Numbered from the stretch's first letter, positions 23,538 through 34,095 are shown. The stretch: 64,000 nt of DNA from Bacteroidota bacterium (GCA_023251435.1 JAHEYU010000031.1:1-64000); one strand, 5' to 3'. Notes: generated from the letters alone by a model not told the origin. Made by a program: numbers and translations.

Positions 23538-26069
23538 ATGGCTGAAGGCGAAAAAATTATCAAGATTAATATTGAAGAGCAAATGAAGACTGCGTACATC
23601 GATTATTCGATGTCTGTCATTGTTGCAAGAGCACTTCCGGATGTAAGAGATGGTTTAAAGCCTGTACATCGTCGCGTATTGTTTGGTATGAGCGAATTGG
23701 GAACATTTTCCAACAAAGCCTACAAAAAATCTGCGAGGATCGTTGGGGAAGTTTTAGGGAAATTCCATCCTCATGGTGACTCATCAGTATATTTTACAAT
23801 GGTGCGTATGGCCCAGGATTGGTCGTTGCGTTATCCGCTGGTTGACGGACAGGGTAACTTTGGGTCAATTGATGGTGATAGCCCCGCAGCCATGCGTTAT
23901 ACCGAAGCGAGGTTGTCGAAAATAGCTGAAGAAACTTTGTCTGATCTCGAAAAAAATACGGTCGATTTCCAGCCAAACTTTGATGAATCGCTGAAAGAGC
24001 CCACGGTATTGCCTACAAGAATTCCGAATCTTTTGGTGAACGGAGCATCGGGTATTGCTGTTGGGATGGCTACCAATATGCCACCTCACAATTTATCAGA
24101 TACCATTGATGCCATTATTGCCTACATTGATAATCCGGAAATTGATATTCAAGATCTTATTCCGATAATCAAAGCACCTGATTTCCCTACCGGAGGAATT
24201 ATTTACGGATATCGCGGAGTTCAGGAGGCGTTTGAAACTGGTAGGGGACGAATTGTTTTGAGGGGAAAGGCTCACATCGAAGTAACGCCAAATGGCAGAG
24301 AAAAGATTGTAGTTACCGAAATACCATACATGGTGAATAAGGCAGAATTAATTATAAAAACTGCCGAACTGATCAATGATAAGAAAATTGAAGGAATATC
24401 GAATGTAAATGATGAATCGGACCGCGAAGGGATGCGCATCGTTTTCGATATCAAGAGAGATGAAATATCAAATGTAGTTCTTAATAAACTGTATAAATAC
24501 ACACAACTGCAAAACAGTTTCAGTGTAAATAATATTGCGTTGGTTCATGGTCGGCCTAAAATGCTCAACCTTAAAGATCTGATTCATTATTTTGTTGAGC
24601 ACCGCCACGATGTAGTTATCCGGAGAACGCAATTTGAATTGGATCAGGCAGAAAAACGTGCGCATATTCTTGAAGGACTGATCATTGCCAGTGACAATAT
24701 TGAAGAAGTAATCGCAATTATCCGTGCTGCCAAAAACCCCGATGAAGCCAGACTAAACCTGATTGAAAGATTTAGTTTGTCAGATATTCAGTCAAGGGCC
24801 ATTGTTGAAATGCGTTTGCGCCAATTAACCGGTCTTGAGCAGGATAAATTACACCAGGAATACGCTGACATTCTAAAACAAATTGAATATCTGAAAAGTG
24901 TTTTGGCAGACATTAATCTCCGCATGGAAATCATTAAAAATGAGCTGATTGAAATCAAGGCAAAATATGGCGATGCCCGTAAAACAGAAATCGTTCCCAA
25001 TGCCGAAGAGTTTAATCCTGAAGATTTTTATGCCGACGAAGAAATGGTGATCACTATTTCGCATCTTGGATATATGAAACGGACTCCGCTGTCTGATTTT
25101 AAAACCCAGGGCAGGGGAGGAGTTGGTTCAAAAGGAAGCAATACAAGAGATTCTGATTTCCTCGAACACATGTTTAATGCATCAATGCACAATACTCTTT
25201 TGCTTTTCTCTGAAAAAGGAAAATGTTTCTGGTTGAAGGTGTACGAAATACCTGAGGGAACAAAAACTTCTAAAGGACGTGCAATTCAGAATGTTATAAA
25301 TATTGAACAGGACGATAATATACTTGCATTTATTAATGTGAAAACGCTGACAGATCCTGAATATATCAATAACAATTTCATCATTCTGTGTACGAAACAA
25401 GGAACCATCAAAAAAACTTCACTGGAAGCATATTCACGACCAAGACAAAATGGTGTCAATGCTATAACAATCAGAGAAGACGATAAATTACTTGAAGCCA
25501 GAATGACCAATGGAAACCATCATATCATGATGGCAGTTCGTTCCGGAAAAGCAGTTCGTTTTGAAGATTCAAGCGTCAGACCAATTGGAAGAACAGCCTC
25601 CGGAGTAAGGGGAATTCGATTGGGTCACGATCAGGATGAAGTAGTTGGCATGGTTTGTGTTGAAAACGAAAATGAAGACATTCTGGTTGTTTCTGAAAAT
25701 GGCTACGGAAAACGTTCGAAGATTGAAGATTATAGATTAACAAATCGGGGAGGAAAAGGTGTAAAAACAATTAATATCACCGAAAAAACCGGTCCTCTTA
25801 TTTCGATTAAAAGCGTTGACGAAAGCAATGATTTAATGATAATTACGCAATCTGGACTGACAATCAGGATGACTGTTTCAAATATGAGAATTATTGGACG
25901 GGCAGCACAAGGAGTTAGACTTATAAATCTGAAAGACGGAGATAAAATAGCTTCAGTTGCAATTGTTCCAACAACCGAAGAACCTGAAGAATTGCCAGAA
26001 GCATTAATCGACAATCCTGAAGTGACACCAGATGAAGATCAATCAGATAATACAGAACCAAAAGAATAA
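23538..26069 (+). CDS. gyrA: DNA gyrase subunit A
   Basis: 843 residues. The breakage-reunion domain has [31 protein letters not shown] and catalytic Y121 in [10 protein letters not shown]. The C-terminal beta-pinwheel shows repeated blades and a GyrA-box-like [11 protein letters not shown]. It ends in an acidic tail (EEPEELPEA...DEDQSDN). With GyrB it introduces negative supercoils. In the quinolone region S82 corresponds to E. coli S83, while F86 occupies the place of E. coli D87. gyrA rather than parC is favoured by the GyrA-box and tail. It is followed closely by a TPR gene. Confidence 0.96.
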   Translation: MAEGEKIIKINIEEQMKTAYIDYSMSVIVARALPDVRDGLKPVHRRVLFGMSELGTFSNKAYKKSARIVGEVLGKFHPHGDSSVYFTMVRMAQDWSLRYPLVDGQGNFGSIDGDSPAAMRYTEARLSKIAEETLSDLEKNTVDFQPNFDESLKEPTVLPTRIPNLLVNGASGIAVGMATNMPPHNLSDTIDAIIAYIDNPEIDIQDLIPIIKAPDFPTGGIIYGYRGVQEAFETGRGRIVLRGKAHIEVTPNGREKIVVTEIPYMVNKAELIIKTAELINDKKIEGISNVNDESDREGMRIVFDIKRDEISNVVLNKLYKYTQLQNSFSVNNIALVHGRPKMLNLKDLIHYFVEHRHDVVIRRTQFELDQAEKRAHILEGLIIASDNIEEVIAIIRAAKNPDEARLNLIERFSLSDIQSRAIVEMRLRQLTGLEQDKLHQEYADILKQIEYLKSVLADINLRMEIIKNELIEIKAKYGDARKTEIVPNAEEFNPEDFYADEEMVITISHLGYMKRTPLSDFKTQGRGGVGSKGSNTRDSDFLEHMFNASMHNTLLLFSEKGKCFWLKVYEIPEGTKTSKGRAIQNVINIEQDDNILAFINVKTLTDPEYINNNFIILCTKQGTIKKTSLEAYSRPRQNGVNAITIREDDKLLEARMTNGNHHIMMAVRSGKAVRFEDSSVRPIGRTASGVRGIRLGHDQDEVVGMVCVENENEDILVVSENGYGKRSKIEDYRLTNRGGKGVKTINITEKTGPLISIKSVDESNDLMIITQSGLTIRMTVSNMRIIGRAAQGVRLINLKDGDKIASVAIVPTTEEPEELPEALIDNPEVTPDEDQSDNTEPKE

Positions 26070-26114
26070 ATATTGAATTTAATTAATTTTCAAAATAAAA
26101 AATCATTTATTACA

Positions 26115-27293
26115 ATGAAGAGAACGACAATTTTATTTGTTTTACTTTTTGCCGTAACATGCGTATTCGCTCAGAAAGGCAAAGTAACCAGTGCTTTAAG
26201 TTTTAAAGAAACCGGTAAGCTCGACAAAGCGGTTGCATCAATAGAAGAAGCAATTGATGCAAGCAATCCTAAAACAGAAGGTTCGATTAGCTGGCCAAGA
26301 ACCTGGGAGGTTCGTGGTGAAATTTATCAGGCTGTATTTCAGACCAAAGATGAAAATTTCAAAAAGCTAAACAGCGATCCTTTAACTGTTGCCTACGAGT
26401 CATATATGAAGGCTCTGACACTTGACGATAAAGATAAATTCTCGAAAAGTGTAAAAATTAAACTTACTTTATTGATTTCAGATCTTACTAATCAGGCAGT
26501 TGCTGCTTTTAACGAAGAAAATTACGAAAAAGCGCTTAAATCATTCGAACAGGTTATTGGAATTGAACAAACTCCGGTTTTTAAAGCTGATGATCCAACA
26601 GCAGTTGATACAGTTATTATTTTCAATGCAGGATTAGCTGCCTTTAATGCACAAAATTACGACAAAGCTATTCAGTATTACAAAGAAGCTGCAAAATACA
26701 AATACAGTGGAGCGCGCACTTATCAGTTGATTTCATCAAGTTACTTGCTTAAAAAAGATACAATTGGCGCCTTGAACACATTGAAAGAAGGTTTGATTGA
26801 ATACCCAAGCAATGGTACCATTTTGGTAGAAGTGATAAATATCTACCTGAATGCAAATAAAGTTGACGAAGCTTTGAAATATCTTGATATCGCAATTCAA
26901 CAGGATCCCAAAAATGCATCTTACTTTTTTGCAAAAGGAACTCTGTTTGATAAACTTCAGAAAACAGACGAAGCGACTGAAAGCTATTTAAAAGCAATAG
27001 AATATAAAGAAGACTATTTTGATGCCTATTATAATTTGGGTGCACTGTATTACAATAAAGGTGTAAAACAAATTGACGTAGCCAATGCGATCCCAAGTAA
27101 TCAGCCTGAAAAATATGAAGAAGAAAAAAACAAGGCTGACTTAGAATTCAAAAAAGCAGTTCCATATATGGAAAAAGCCCACGTAGTAAATCCAACTGAT
27201 AAGTTTACGATGGAGTCATTAAAGACATTATACTATCGATTAAAGATGTTGGATAAACATGCAGAGATCGTAGAGAAAATGAAGAACCTTTAA
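26115..27293 (+). CDS. Periplasmic TPR-repeat protein
   Basis: 392 residues from the ATG at 26115; the frame extends back to a TTG at 26073 right after gyrA, but the signal peptide (MKRTTILFVLLFAVTCVFAQ) begins at the ATG. At least six TPR-like helical pairs follow, including FNAGLAAFNAQNYDKAIQYY, KYLDIAIQQDPKNASYFF and YNLGALYYNKGVKQ. TPR proteins act as scaffolds; no specific partner is indicated. It starts 45 bases after gyrA and may be read through from it. A very strong hairpin follows. Confidence 0.85.
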   Translation: MKRTTILFVLLFAVTCVFAQKGKVTSALSFKETGKLDKAVASIEEAIDASNPKTEGSISWPRTWEVRGEIYQAVFQTKDENFKKLNSDPLTVAYESYMKALTLDDKDKFSKSVKIKLTLLISDLTNQAVAAFNEENYEKALKSFEQVIGIEQTPVFKADDPTAVDTVIIFNAGLAAFNAQNYDKAIQYYKEAAKYKYSGARTYQLISSSYLLKKDTIGALNTLKEGLIEYPSNGTILVEVINIYLNANKVDEALKYLDIAIQQDPKNASYFFAKGTLFDKLQKTDEATESYLKAIEYKEDYFDAYYNLGALYYNKGVKQIDVANAIPSNQPEKYEEEKNKADLEFKKAVPYMEKAHVVNPTDKFTMESLKTLYYRLKMLDKHAEIVEKMKNL

Positions 27294-27297
27294 TAAA

Positions 27298-27343
27298 TAC
27301 TATAAAATTAAGAGGAGGATTCGCTCCTCTTAATTTTATAGTA
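27298..27343 (+). terminator. Terminator with a 20-bp perfect stem
   Basis: The arm 27298-27317 pairs perfectly with 27324-27343 around the loop GATTCG. It lies four bases after the TPR stop. It is unusually long for a terminator, and the stem includes TTAAGAGGAG. Confidence 0.8.
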
Positions 27344-27392
27344 TAAAAATAACATAATGTTAATTCTAAGACAAATGCGCAAAAATGATTAG

Positions 27393-27508
27393 TTCAAGTT
27401 ATAATCATAATTAAGCCGAAATGCCGGACCTCCTTCAAATCTAACTTATAGATGTCAACAATATTCAATTCTAATGAAACAGCTAAATTTGGGCTGTCGA
27501 AAAATGGA
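27393..27508 (-). pseudogene. Possible decayed C-terminal coding fragment
   Basis: Directly after the LRR stop codon, the minus strand can be read as NPFFDSPNLAVSLELNIVDI in one frame and, after one shift, as RFEGGPAFRLNYDYNLN-stop in the next. The composition is like the last strands of a Bacteroidota outer-membrane barrel. No start or complete frame exists. Low confidence; it may be chance. Confidence 0.25.
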
Positions 27509-28942
27509 TTAATCAACTAAGAGTTCTTTTACCAAAATTCTATCTTTAATTTGCTTGAGATGCCATTTATAAAATGAATTCACACGAACGTCCATAAATC
27601 TTAAACTTTTAGACTCACTAAAATTTAATGGAATAATCTGAAGCTTATTGTGACTTAAGTCCAAAACTTCTAAAGAACCTAATTGATATAGATTTAGTGG
27701 CAATGTTACGATTTGATTCTCACCAAGAAGTAATTGCTTAATATTTTCAAGTTTTAATATTGTCTTAGGAATATCTGTAAGTTGATTTTTACTAAGATTA
27801 AGGTAAATTAAACTAATTACATTTGTAACACAGTAAGGAAATATATTTAATTTATTCATCTCTAAATCAATACTTTCAAGCTGTTTACATTTGTGCATTA
27901 TGCATTCGAATCGAACAATTCTATTCATACTTAGATTGAGTGAACGTAACTCTGAAAGGTTGAAAGTCTCTCCTACTATCTCACTAATCTTATTGTTATT
28001 AAGATATAGTTCTTCCAGTTTTTGCATATTCATAATTGATTCAGGAATCGTTTCCAGATGATTCAATGACACATCCAGTACTTTTACATTCGTCAGATTT
28101 CCAATAGAATTCGGTAATCCAATCAATTGATTTCTTGTGAGGTGCAATTCAGAGAGTTTAATTAGTTTTCCAAAGCTTTCAGGAAGATCAACCAATTGAT
28201 TATCTGTGATTTTTAATTCAGATATATTGTTGAGATTGCCAATTTCCAAAGGTAAATGTTGAATTTTGTTTTTCTCTATTCGCAATGTTTCCAGCTTAGT
28301 TAATTGGCAAAGTTCTTCAGGAAGGCTATTTAATCTATTCCAGTTCAAGTCTAATAGTACCGCCTCTTTCCATTCACCTATTTCAGGTGGCAGAGATTCC
28401 AGTTGGTTATTGAAAAAGTCAATCGATTTAAGCTCTTTACAGTTGCCAATTGTGCCTGGAATTTTAGTTAATTGGTTTTCTCCGCAATGAAGTATTTCCA
28501 ACTTAGCCAGACTTCCTATTTCTTTGGGTATTGAGTTTAGTTTATTCTCCTGAAGCTTAAGAATACTCAGATTGACCAGATTTCCTATCCCTGCGGGTAT
28601 AGTCGTTAATTTATTGTTATTGAGATGAAGTACCTGAAGATTCTTAAGCTTAAAGAGCGCCTCCGGAAGAATATCAATTTGATTATAGCCTAATTTTAAA
28701 ACCTGCAGGTTGGGTAACTTCTCGATTTCTTCGGGAATAGTACTAAGCTTTTGGTTTTCGAGGTTTAGTATAAATACGTTTTTTCTGTTTAGAAGAGCCT
28801 CTTCCAGTGTATTATATTCTCTATGTGGAACCTGTATTTCTTGGTTTTTTGGCGTTTTCTTTGATCTCTTTTGGCCAAAGCTTTCAGTGATAAAACAACT
28901 TACTACTAGCAATATTAATAGAACTTTTTGTTTATAACCCAT
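27509..28942 (-). CDS. Secreted leucine-rich repeat protein
   Basis: 477 residues with a Sec signal peptide (about 1-23, ending ESFGQ) and a basic stretch KRSKKTPKN. About 17 tandem LRRs of 23 residues follow (consensus LP..I..L..L..L.L..N.L..), from residue 55 to about 455. The C-terminal cap is FYKWHLKQIKDRILVKELLVD (quoted in part: KDRILVKELLVD). LRRs mediate protein contact. There is no sorting domain or lipobox, so it is probably periplasmic or released. It stands alone, with no operon partner. A possible pseudogene fragment lies immediately 3'. Confidence 0.9.
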   Translation of the reverse strand: MGYKQKVLLILLVVSCFITESFGQKRSKKTPKNQEIQVPHREYNTLEEALLNRKNVFILNLENQKLSTIPEEIEKLPNLQVLKLGYNQIDILPEALFKLKNLQVLHLNNNKLTTIPAGIGNLVNLSILKLQENKLNSIPKEIGSLAKLEILHCGENQLTKIPGTIGNCKELKSIDFFNNQLESLPPEIGEWKEAVLLDLNWNRLNSLPEELCQLTKLETLRIEKNKIQHLPLEIGNLNNISELKITDNQLVDLPESFGKLIKLSELHLTRNQLIGLPNSIGNLTNVKVLDVSLNHLETIPESIMNMQKLEELYLNNNKISEIVGETFNLSELRSLNLSMNRIVRFECIMHKCKQLESIDLEMNKLNIFPYCVTNVISLIYLNLSKNQLTDIPKTILKLENIKQLLLGENQIVTLPLNLYQLGSLEVLDLSHNKLQIIPLNFSESKSLRFMDVRVNSFYKWHLKQIKDRILVKELLVD

Positions 28943-29060
28943 TTTCGATATTCTGTAATTATAAAATCAAAAGAACGCTAACCTACTTGCTTAATAAAGT
29001 ATATCAGCGTTCATTATTTAAATATGTAAGCGATAAACATTTGTAAATGAAACATTTCAC

Positions 29061-29240
29061 TTAATTAATCCTAAGTGAATAAAAATCTTCAAGGCTTCTG
29101 TCTATTATATCATCGACTTCTGTCAAAACCTTCGATTTCGATTTATATTTAAAAGCCCGGTCGTCTTCACGTTTTTGTTTTAATATTTCGCGAAGAACAT
29201 ACAATGCTTTAATCATCTTTTTCAATCTGTCTTCTTTCAT
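29061..29240 (-). CDS. Small charged helical protein
   Basis: 59 residues from the ATG at 29240; a longer frame back to 29291 starts in a hydrophobic leader and overlaps nothing, but MKEDRLKKMIKALYVL looks like the natural start. It is rich in Lys, Arg, Asp and Glu, predicted all-helical, with no known domain. It lies 88 bases upstream of the mgsA 3' end on the same strand, so it may sit downstream of mgsA in the transcript. Its reality rests on charge pattern and frame only. Confidence 0.5.
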   Translation of the reverse strand: MKEDRLKKMIKALYVLREILKQKREDDRAFKYKSKSKVLTEVDDIIDRSLEDFYSLRIN

Positions 29241-29328
29241 TGCCTGATTGTTTGTCTTTTCAAATCTAAAGACTTGAAATACAAAAAGCAACGATTAAAG
29301 ATTACTTTTCTGTTAACAAAGAGTAAAT

Positions 29329-29805
29329 TTATACTTCAAAATCAACATCCCGCCTAATGTAACTGCTGTAATCCTTAAGAATTGGTTCATATTCGTGATG
29401 AAAAAGCTTTGATGAGATTAAGAAATCTGCAGTTGAGCGATTTGTTGCTGTTGGTATATTATACAAGGTTGAAATACGGAGCAATGCTTTAACATCGACA
29501 TCGTGTGGTTGTGGCTGCATCGGATCCCAAAAGAAAATCAAAACATCTACTTTTCCTTCGCAAATCAGAGCTCCCAACTGTTGGTCACCACCAAGCGGTC
29601 CTGATTTAAGTCTCTCAACAATAGGAGGAATCACATCATTCTCCCGACATTTCTCGGACAAAACTAAATTAACTAATTTTCCTGTGGTTCCTGTACAAAT
29701 CAAACCATGGGGACTCAATTCTTTCCAATTCCATGCAACCCATTCCATCATATCTTTTTTGCGATTATCGTGGGCTACAATTGCTATTGATTTTTTTTTC
29801 TTCAT
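29329..29805 (-). CDS. mgsA: Methylglyoxal synthase
   Basis: 158 residues. IAIVAHDNRKKDMMEW, GTTGK (39-43), SGPLGGDQQLGA with catalytic D74, and the segment DPMQPQPHDVDVKAL with H101 and D104 match MgsA. It converts dihydroxyacetone phosphate to methylglyoxal and phosphate, an overflow route when phosphate is limiting. It is cytosolic. The start is clear. Confidence 0.96.
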   Translation of the reverse strand: MKKKKSIAIVAHDNRKKDMMEWVAWNWKELSPHGLICTGTTGKLVNLVLSEKCRENDVIPPIVERLKSGPLGGDQQLGALICEGKVDVLIFFWDPMQPQPHDVDVKALLRISTLYNIPTATNRSTADFLISSKLFHHEYEPILKDYSSYIRRDVDFEV

Positions 29806-30025
29806 TCTTAATGTGTTATAAGTTGTTGATATTTATGTTTTTTGGTTCCTTATCTGCATGTATACTTTATATATAATTATTTTTGCTCTTGTTACAAAGA
29901 TAATCTTTTACTTCAGCGAATGTATCTGCCGACATTTTTGAAACGTCTTAAAAATTGCAGTTTCAGCAAAAAATTAGGGCATGATAATAAATACCATGCC
30001 CTTGCAATATTTAGTAAAAATAGTT

Positions 30026-30535
30026 CTAACTAAACTGTGCTCTTATATCTGCCACCCAATTAGTAATTCGTTCTTTTGTTAATCTTGGCTGGGTTTCCTG
30101 ATCAAGCAGCAATCCAATAAATTTACCATCAATTTCGGCTCTGGATGATTCATACGTATATCCTTTGGTCGAAGTTGATCCAATTACCCTGGCACCTCTT
30201 TCCTGAACCAATTTGGCCATAATACCTAATGCATCTCCAAAATTCTCAGGATATTCAACCTGATTTCCTAATCCGTAAATTGCGATTGTTTTACCCGTAA
30301 GATCCAAATCTTCCATTGCCGGTACAAACTCATCCCAGTAATTGGGCAATTCACCATCGAACCAGGTCGGAACTCCTAGTATTAGATTAGTGAACGATAG
30401 AAACAATTCTTCTGTTAATTCTTCTGCATTTACTGGCACAACTTTAAAATCGGCACCAAATTCTTCAATAATTTTTTCGGCAGCCTTTGCAGTTTTCTTT
30501 GAATTAAAGCTATAAAATATCCCTGTTTTGCTCAT
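30026..30535 (-). CDS. Long-chain flavodoxin
   Basis: 169 residues from the ATG at 30535, chosen because the upstream Met at 30577 would lie inside the E1 gene. The FMN phosphate loop is FYSFNSKKTAKAAEKI (T/S-x-T-G-x-T replaced by S-F-N-S-K-K-T). The isoalloxazine loops are GVPTWFDGELPNYWDEF and YGLGNQVEYPENFGDA. It ends KFIGLLLDQETQPRLTKERI, typical of FldA. It is a low-potential electron carrier. The gene starts 14 bases after the E1 stop, so the two are probably cotranscribed; the functional link to the dehydrogenase is not obvious. Confidence 0.92.
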   Translation of the reverse strand: MSKTGIFYSFNSKKTAKAAEKIIEEFGADFKVVPVNAEELTEELFLSFTNLILGVPTWFDGELPNYWDEFVPAMEDLDLTGKTIAIYGLGNQVEYPENFGDALGIMAKLVQERGARVIGSTSTKGYTYESSRAEIDGKFIGLLLDQETQPRLTKERITNWVADIRAQFS

Positions 30536-30548
30536 GATTGCTAAGTTA

Positions 30549-32591
30549 TTAGTATGCCAAAACTTCTTTGGCTGCATTGTAAATTTTTTCAGTATTAGGT
30601 AAAATCATTCGTTCTAACGAACGGTGAAATCCAACAGGAGTAAATGATGACCCAACACGTTTGACATGACAATCGAGGTATTCAAACGCTTCTTCCATAA
30701 TGATTGATGCAATCTCGGCACCAAATCCCGAATGAACTTTGTCTTCGTGAACAACCATTACTTTTCCAATTCTTTTAATTGAATTTAGAATTGTTTCCTT
30801 ATCAAGCGGAATGAGTGAACGCAAGTCGATTACTTCAACTGATTTGCCCTCTTTCGAAAGCTTTTCGGCTGCTTCAAGGCACATGTGAGTGGTATTTCCA
30901 TAAGTAATCATCACCAAATCGTCACCATTTCTGCGAATACGTGCTTTGCCAAACGGAACTTCGAAATCATCAGGGATGACAGTGGCCGCTTTTGGATCGT
31001 TGTACAAAGCTTTTGGTTCCATAAACATCGTCAAACCTCTTGATCTGATGGCAGTTCTCAACAGTCCGGCTGCATCATCGGCAAATGATGGATAAACAAT
31101 TCGTACGCCAGGAATGGATGTTAAAGCTCCTTCAATGTTCTGCGAATGGTATATTCCTCCACCGATATATCCGCCCGACGCAAGTCGAATTGTCACATTG
31201 GGAGTAAACTGTCCGTTCGATCTCCAGAAATCGTGGCTCGAATCAACATACTGCTCCATCGCTGGCCAGAAATAGTCGGCAAATTCGGCACCCTCGATTA
31301 CAATCCTGATTTTTTCGTCGTAACGAGACATTCCGTTAGCAGTTCCCACAATAAAATCTTCGGCAATCGGCGCATTGAAAATCCTTTTCGGGCCAAATTC
31401 TTTCTGTAATCCTTTCGATACATTAAATATTCCGCCTTTGTCTTTGTTGGCCATGTCCTGGCCCCACATAAAGGTATCCGGATTATTCCTGAATTCAGCT
31501 TTTAAAGTTTCATTCAGGGCAGTAATCAACTTTTTCTTCTCTCCTGGTTCCTCATGGGTTCCGTCAACGTATTTTAAAGGCATATATGGCTCCGGAAGAA
31601 CAAAATCAAGATAAGTATCAGGATCAGGATCTGGTGCCTTTAAGGCCAGCTTATGGGCTTCTTTCAGCTCAATTTTTGATTCGTTTTCAATTGCCTCGAG
31701 CTCTTCGTTGGTAAAACGATTATAACGAATAAGCATTCGTCTGTATTTTGCCAGTGGATCGTATTCCTGGGCATAATTACGTTCTTCCTCGGAACGGTAT
31801 AATTCATGACGGTCGGAGTTGGAATGTGAATGCATCCTGATACAATTGGCCTGTACCATAACAGGCATACCGGTTTCAAGAGCATGTTTCTTTGCTTCGT
31901 ACATGGCATTCATCGACTCAAAAACATCTTTCCCGTTGCAATGAATGACTCTAAGATTTTTAAAACCAGTGAAATTATTGGCAACTTTCCGGTTGGCTGT
32001 CTGATCTTTTTTTGGTACTGAAATACCATATCCATTATCCTGAATGGCAAAAATAACCGGCAGTTTTTCTTTTGAAGCTCCATTGATTGCTTCATAAACA
32101 AACCCTTCAGACAACGAAGATTCGCCCTGAACGCTAATAGCCACTGCCTTTTCTCCATAGTATTTAATGGCCCTGGCTACACCAACTGCATGAAGTGTGT
32201 GATTTCCAGTTAAGGAAGAAACATTGTGCATATTCCACGCAATTTTTGCAAAGTGGTTCGACATGTGCCGTCCGCCACTGGAGAGGTCGGTTGCCTTCGA
32301 GATTCCATTCAGAATTATTTCTTCTGCTGTCATGCCGCACGACATGGCTGTAAGCATATCGCGATAATATAAAAAAATGTGGTCAACTTCTTTTTCAAAT
32401 ACTTGCCCGATTGCAAGCTGAATTCCATCGTGACCGGCATAAGGCGCATGATACGACCAGCCAATGGCCTGTTTTAGGTAATTCGGAGCTTTTTCGTCAA
32501 TAGCCCGTCCAAGTGTCATCAGACGGAACCACTTTTCGAGTATCTCTTTGGGAGTTGTTTTAATCGAAAATACATTTGGAACTGTATCCAT
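30549..32591 (-). CDS. 2-oxoacid dehydrogenase E1, alpha and beta fused
   Basis: 680 residues. Residues 1-340 are the E1-alpha type, with a TPP motif starting GESSLSEG (156-163) and ending at N186 (QDNGYGISV), and SSGGRHMSNHF. Residues 350-680 are the E1-beta type, with EDFIVGTANGMSRYD, SHDFWRSNGQ and MVVHEDKVHSGFGAEI. It decarboxylates a 2-oxoacid and transfers the acyl group to lipoyl-E2. The fused form is common in Bacteroidota and usually assigned to branched-chain 2-oxoacids, although pyruvate cannot be excluded. The E2 gene is immediately upstream (32618), and no E3 gene is present here. Confidence 0.93.
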   Translation of the reverse strand: MDTVPNVFSIKTTPKEILEKWFRLMTLGRAIDEKAPNYLKQAIGWSYHAPYAGHDGIQLAIGQVFEKEVDHIFLYYRDMLTAMSCGMTAEEIILNGISKATDLSSGGRHMSNHFAKIAWNMHNVSSLTGNHTLHAVGVARAIKYYGEKAVAISVQGESSLSEGFVYEAINGASKEKLPVIFAIQDNGYGISVPKKDQTANRKVANNFTGFKNLRVIHCNGKDVFESMNAMYEAKKHALETGMPVMVQANCIRMHSHSNSDRHELYRSEEERNYAQEYDPLAKYRRMLIRYNRFTNEELEAIENESKIELKEAHKLALKAPDPDPDTYLDFVLPEPYMPLKYVDGTHEEPGEKKKLITALNETLKAEFRNNPDTFMWGQDMANKDKGGIFNVSKGLQKEFGPKRIFNAPIAEDFIVGTANGMSRYDEKIRIVIEGAEFADYFWPAMEQYVDSSHDFWRSNGQFTPNVTIRLASGGYIGGGIYHSQNIEGALTSIPGVRIVYPSFADDAAGLLRTAIRSRGLTMFMEPKALYNDPKAATVIPDDFEVPFGKARIRRNGDDLVMITYGNTTHMCLEAAEKLSKEGKSVEVIDLRSLIPLDKETILNSIKRIGKVMVVHEDKVHSGFGAEIASIIMEEAFEYLDCHVKRVGSSFTPVGFHRSLERMILPNTEKIYNAAKEVLAY

Positions 32592-32617
32592 AAAAGCAAT
32601 TTTAAAATTTATAATGG

Positions 32618-33961
32618 TTATACTTCGCGATCAATATTGAATTCTTCAAGAATATCAGCTATTCGCCGCAGGAAAGCCCCGCCCATTGCGCCATCGATGA
32701 CTCTATGATCATAAGACAATGAAAGGAACATTTTATGACGAACAACAATGGCATCTCCTGTTGGAGTTTCCATTACGGCAGGTTTTTTCTCGATGCTACC
32801 CGTTGCAAGAATGGCAACCTGGGGTTGACTGATAATTGGAGTTCCAATTAAATTTCGGAATGAACCGAAATTGGTAATCGTAAAAGTTCCACCCTGATAA
32901 TCTTCAACTGTAAGTTTATTCTTACGGGCTGCTTCTGCCAATTGGTTGAGATTCTTTGTCAGTCCTACCAGGTTTTTCTGTTCTGCATTTTTAATAACCG
33001 GAACAACCAGATTTCCATCGGGCTTTGCAACTGCGATAGCTATATTAACATCTTTATGGATAATTATTTTATAGTCTTCAACTGAAGAATTTAACAACGG
33101 AAATTCAGTAATGGCTCGTGCTACAGCTTCTGTAAATACGGGCATATAAGTGATTTTTTCACCATATTTAGCACTGAAGTCATCCTTTATGCGGTTCCGC
33201 CATAAAACAAGATTGGTCACATCAGCTTCAACAACAGAAGTTACATGTGGCGAAACCTTTTTTGACATCACCATGTGGTCAGCAATAATTCTCCGAACTC
33301 GATCCATTTCTATGATCTGGTCACTTGATCCGATTGAAGTTGAAACTTTTACAGCCGGTTGCTTTTCTTCTGTAGTTTGTACTGTGGTTTTAGGCACAGA
33401 AACCACTTCACCTTTTTTGCGTGCTTCAACATAGGAAATAATATCGCTTTTCTGCACTCTGCCGCTAAGTCCTGAACCTTTTATAGATTCAAGTTCAGCC
33501 ATAGTAACCTGTTCCGATTTTGCGATCGACTGTACCAAAGGGGAGTAAAATCTGGTTGATTTTGTTTCAATGATATCTGCAACCGGTTTTATTTCAGCAA
33601 CTTCAGCCTGTTCAACAACCGCTTCTATTTCGGTTTTGGCTATCAATGGTTTTTCTGATTTTTTTTCAGGTTCCAGTTTAACGACATCAATTTCAATTTC
33701 TTTGTCGGGTAAATCTTCATCATCGGTTGTTATTATTACAACCGTTTCGCCTACCGGAACCAATGCATTTACCCCAAAAAATATTTTCTTTATAATGCCG
33801 TCAACGGGCGATGGGATTTCGGAATCAACCTTATCAGTTGCAACTTCGAACAGCGAATCATCCTCTTCAATACGATCACCTTCTTTTATAAACCACTTAG
33901 TAATAGTGGCTTCCTGAACGCTTTCGCCCAACTTTGGCATCTGGATTTTAAATTCTGACAT
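32618..33961 (-). CDS. Dihydrolipoyl acyltransferase E2
   Basis: 447 residues. One lipoyl domain (1-78) has the modified Lys K44 (EVATDKVDSEIP). An acidic, Pro-poor linker of about 60 residues leads to a peripheral subunit-binding domain (about 137-178, with ESIKGSGLSGRVQKSDI). The catalytic domain (215-447) has H419 and D423 in SYDHRVIDGAMGG. It accepts the acyl group from E1 and passes it to CoA, forming the core of the complex. It lies 26 bases upstream of E1. Substrate range is not decidable from sequence; branched-chain or pyruvate are both possible. Confidence 0.94.
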   Translation of the reverse strand: MSEFKIQMPKLGESVQEATITKWFIKEGDRIEEDDSLFEVATDKVDSEIPSPVDGIIKKIFFGVNALVPVGETVVIITTDDEDLPDKEIEIDVVKLEPEKKSEKPLIAKTEIEAVVEQAEVAEIKPVADIIETKSTRFYSPLVQSIAKSEQVTMAELESIKGSGLSGRVQKSDIISYVEARKKGEVVSVPKTTVQTTEEKQPAVKVSTSIGSSDQIIEMDRVRRIIADHMVMSKKVSPHVTSVVEADVTNLVLWRNRIKDDFSAKYGEKITYMPVFTEAVARAITEFPLLNSSVEDYKIIIHKDVNIAIAVAKPDGNLVVPVIKNAEQKNLVGLTKNLNQLAEAARKNKLTVEDYQGGTFTITNFGSFRNLIGTPIISQPQVAILATGSIEKKPAVMETPTGDAIVVRHKMFLSLSYDHRVIDGAMGGAFLRRIADILEEFNIDREV

Positions 33962-34095
33962 ACTTTTATATTTAACATTAAGAATTTCTATTTCTCAAAA
34001 CTAACAGATTAACAAAAATCATGTTTAAAAGTTCATCATAGTCTGAATATATCAGGGTAACCCATTCAATCAAAGTGCTTTAAATTTTACCTATA

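Noticed and set aside
28972-29011. GAACGCT/AGCGTTC inverted repeat upstream of the LRR gene
   Set aside because: The seven-base arms are 26 bases apart with no other support; expected by chance at this length.
29842-30033. 63-residue plus-strand open frame
   Set aside because: No family pattern, biased composition, and it lies in the short gap between mgsA and the flavodoxin gene with its end inside the flavodoxin 3' end.
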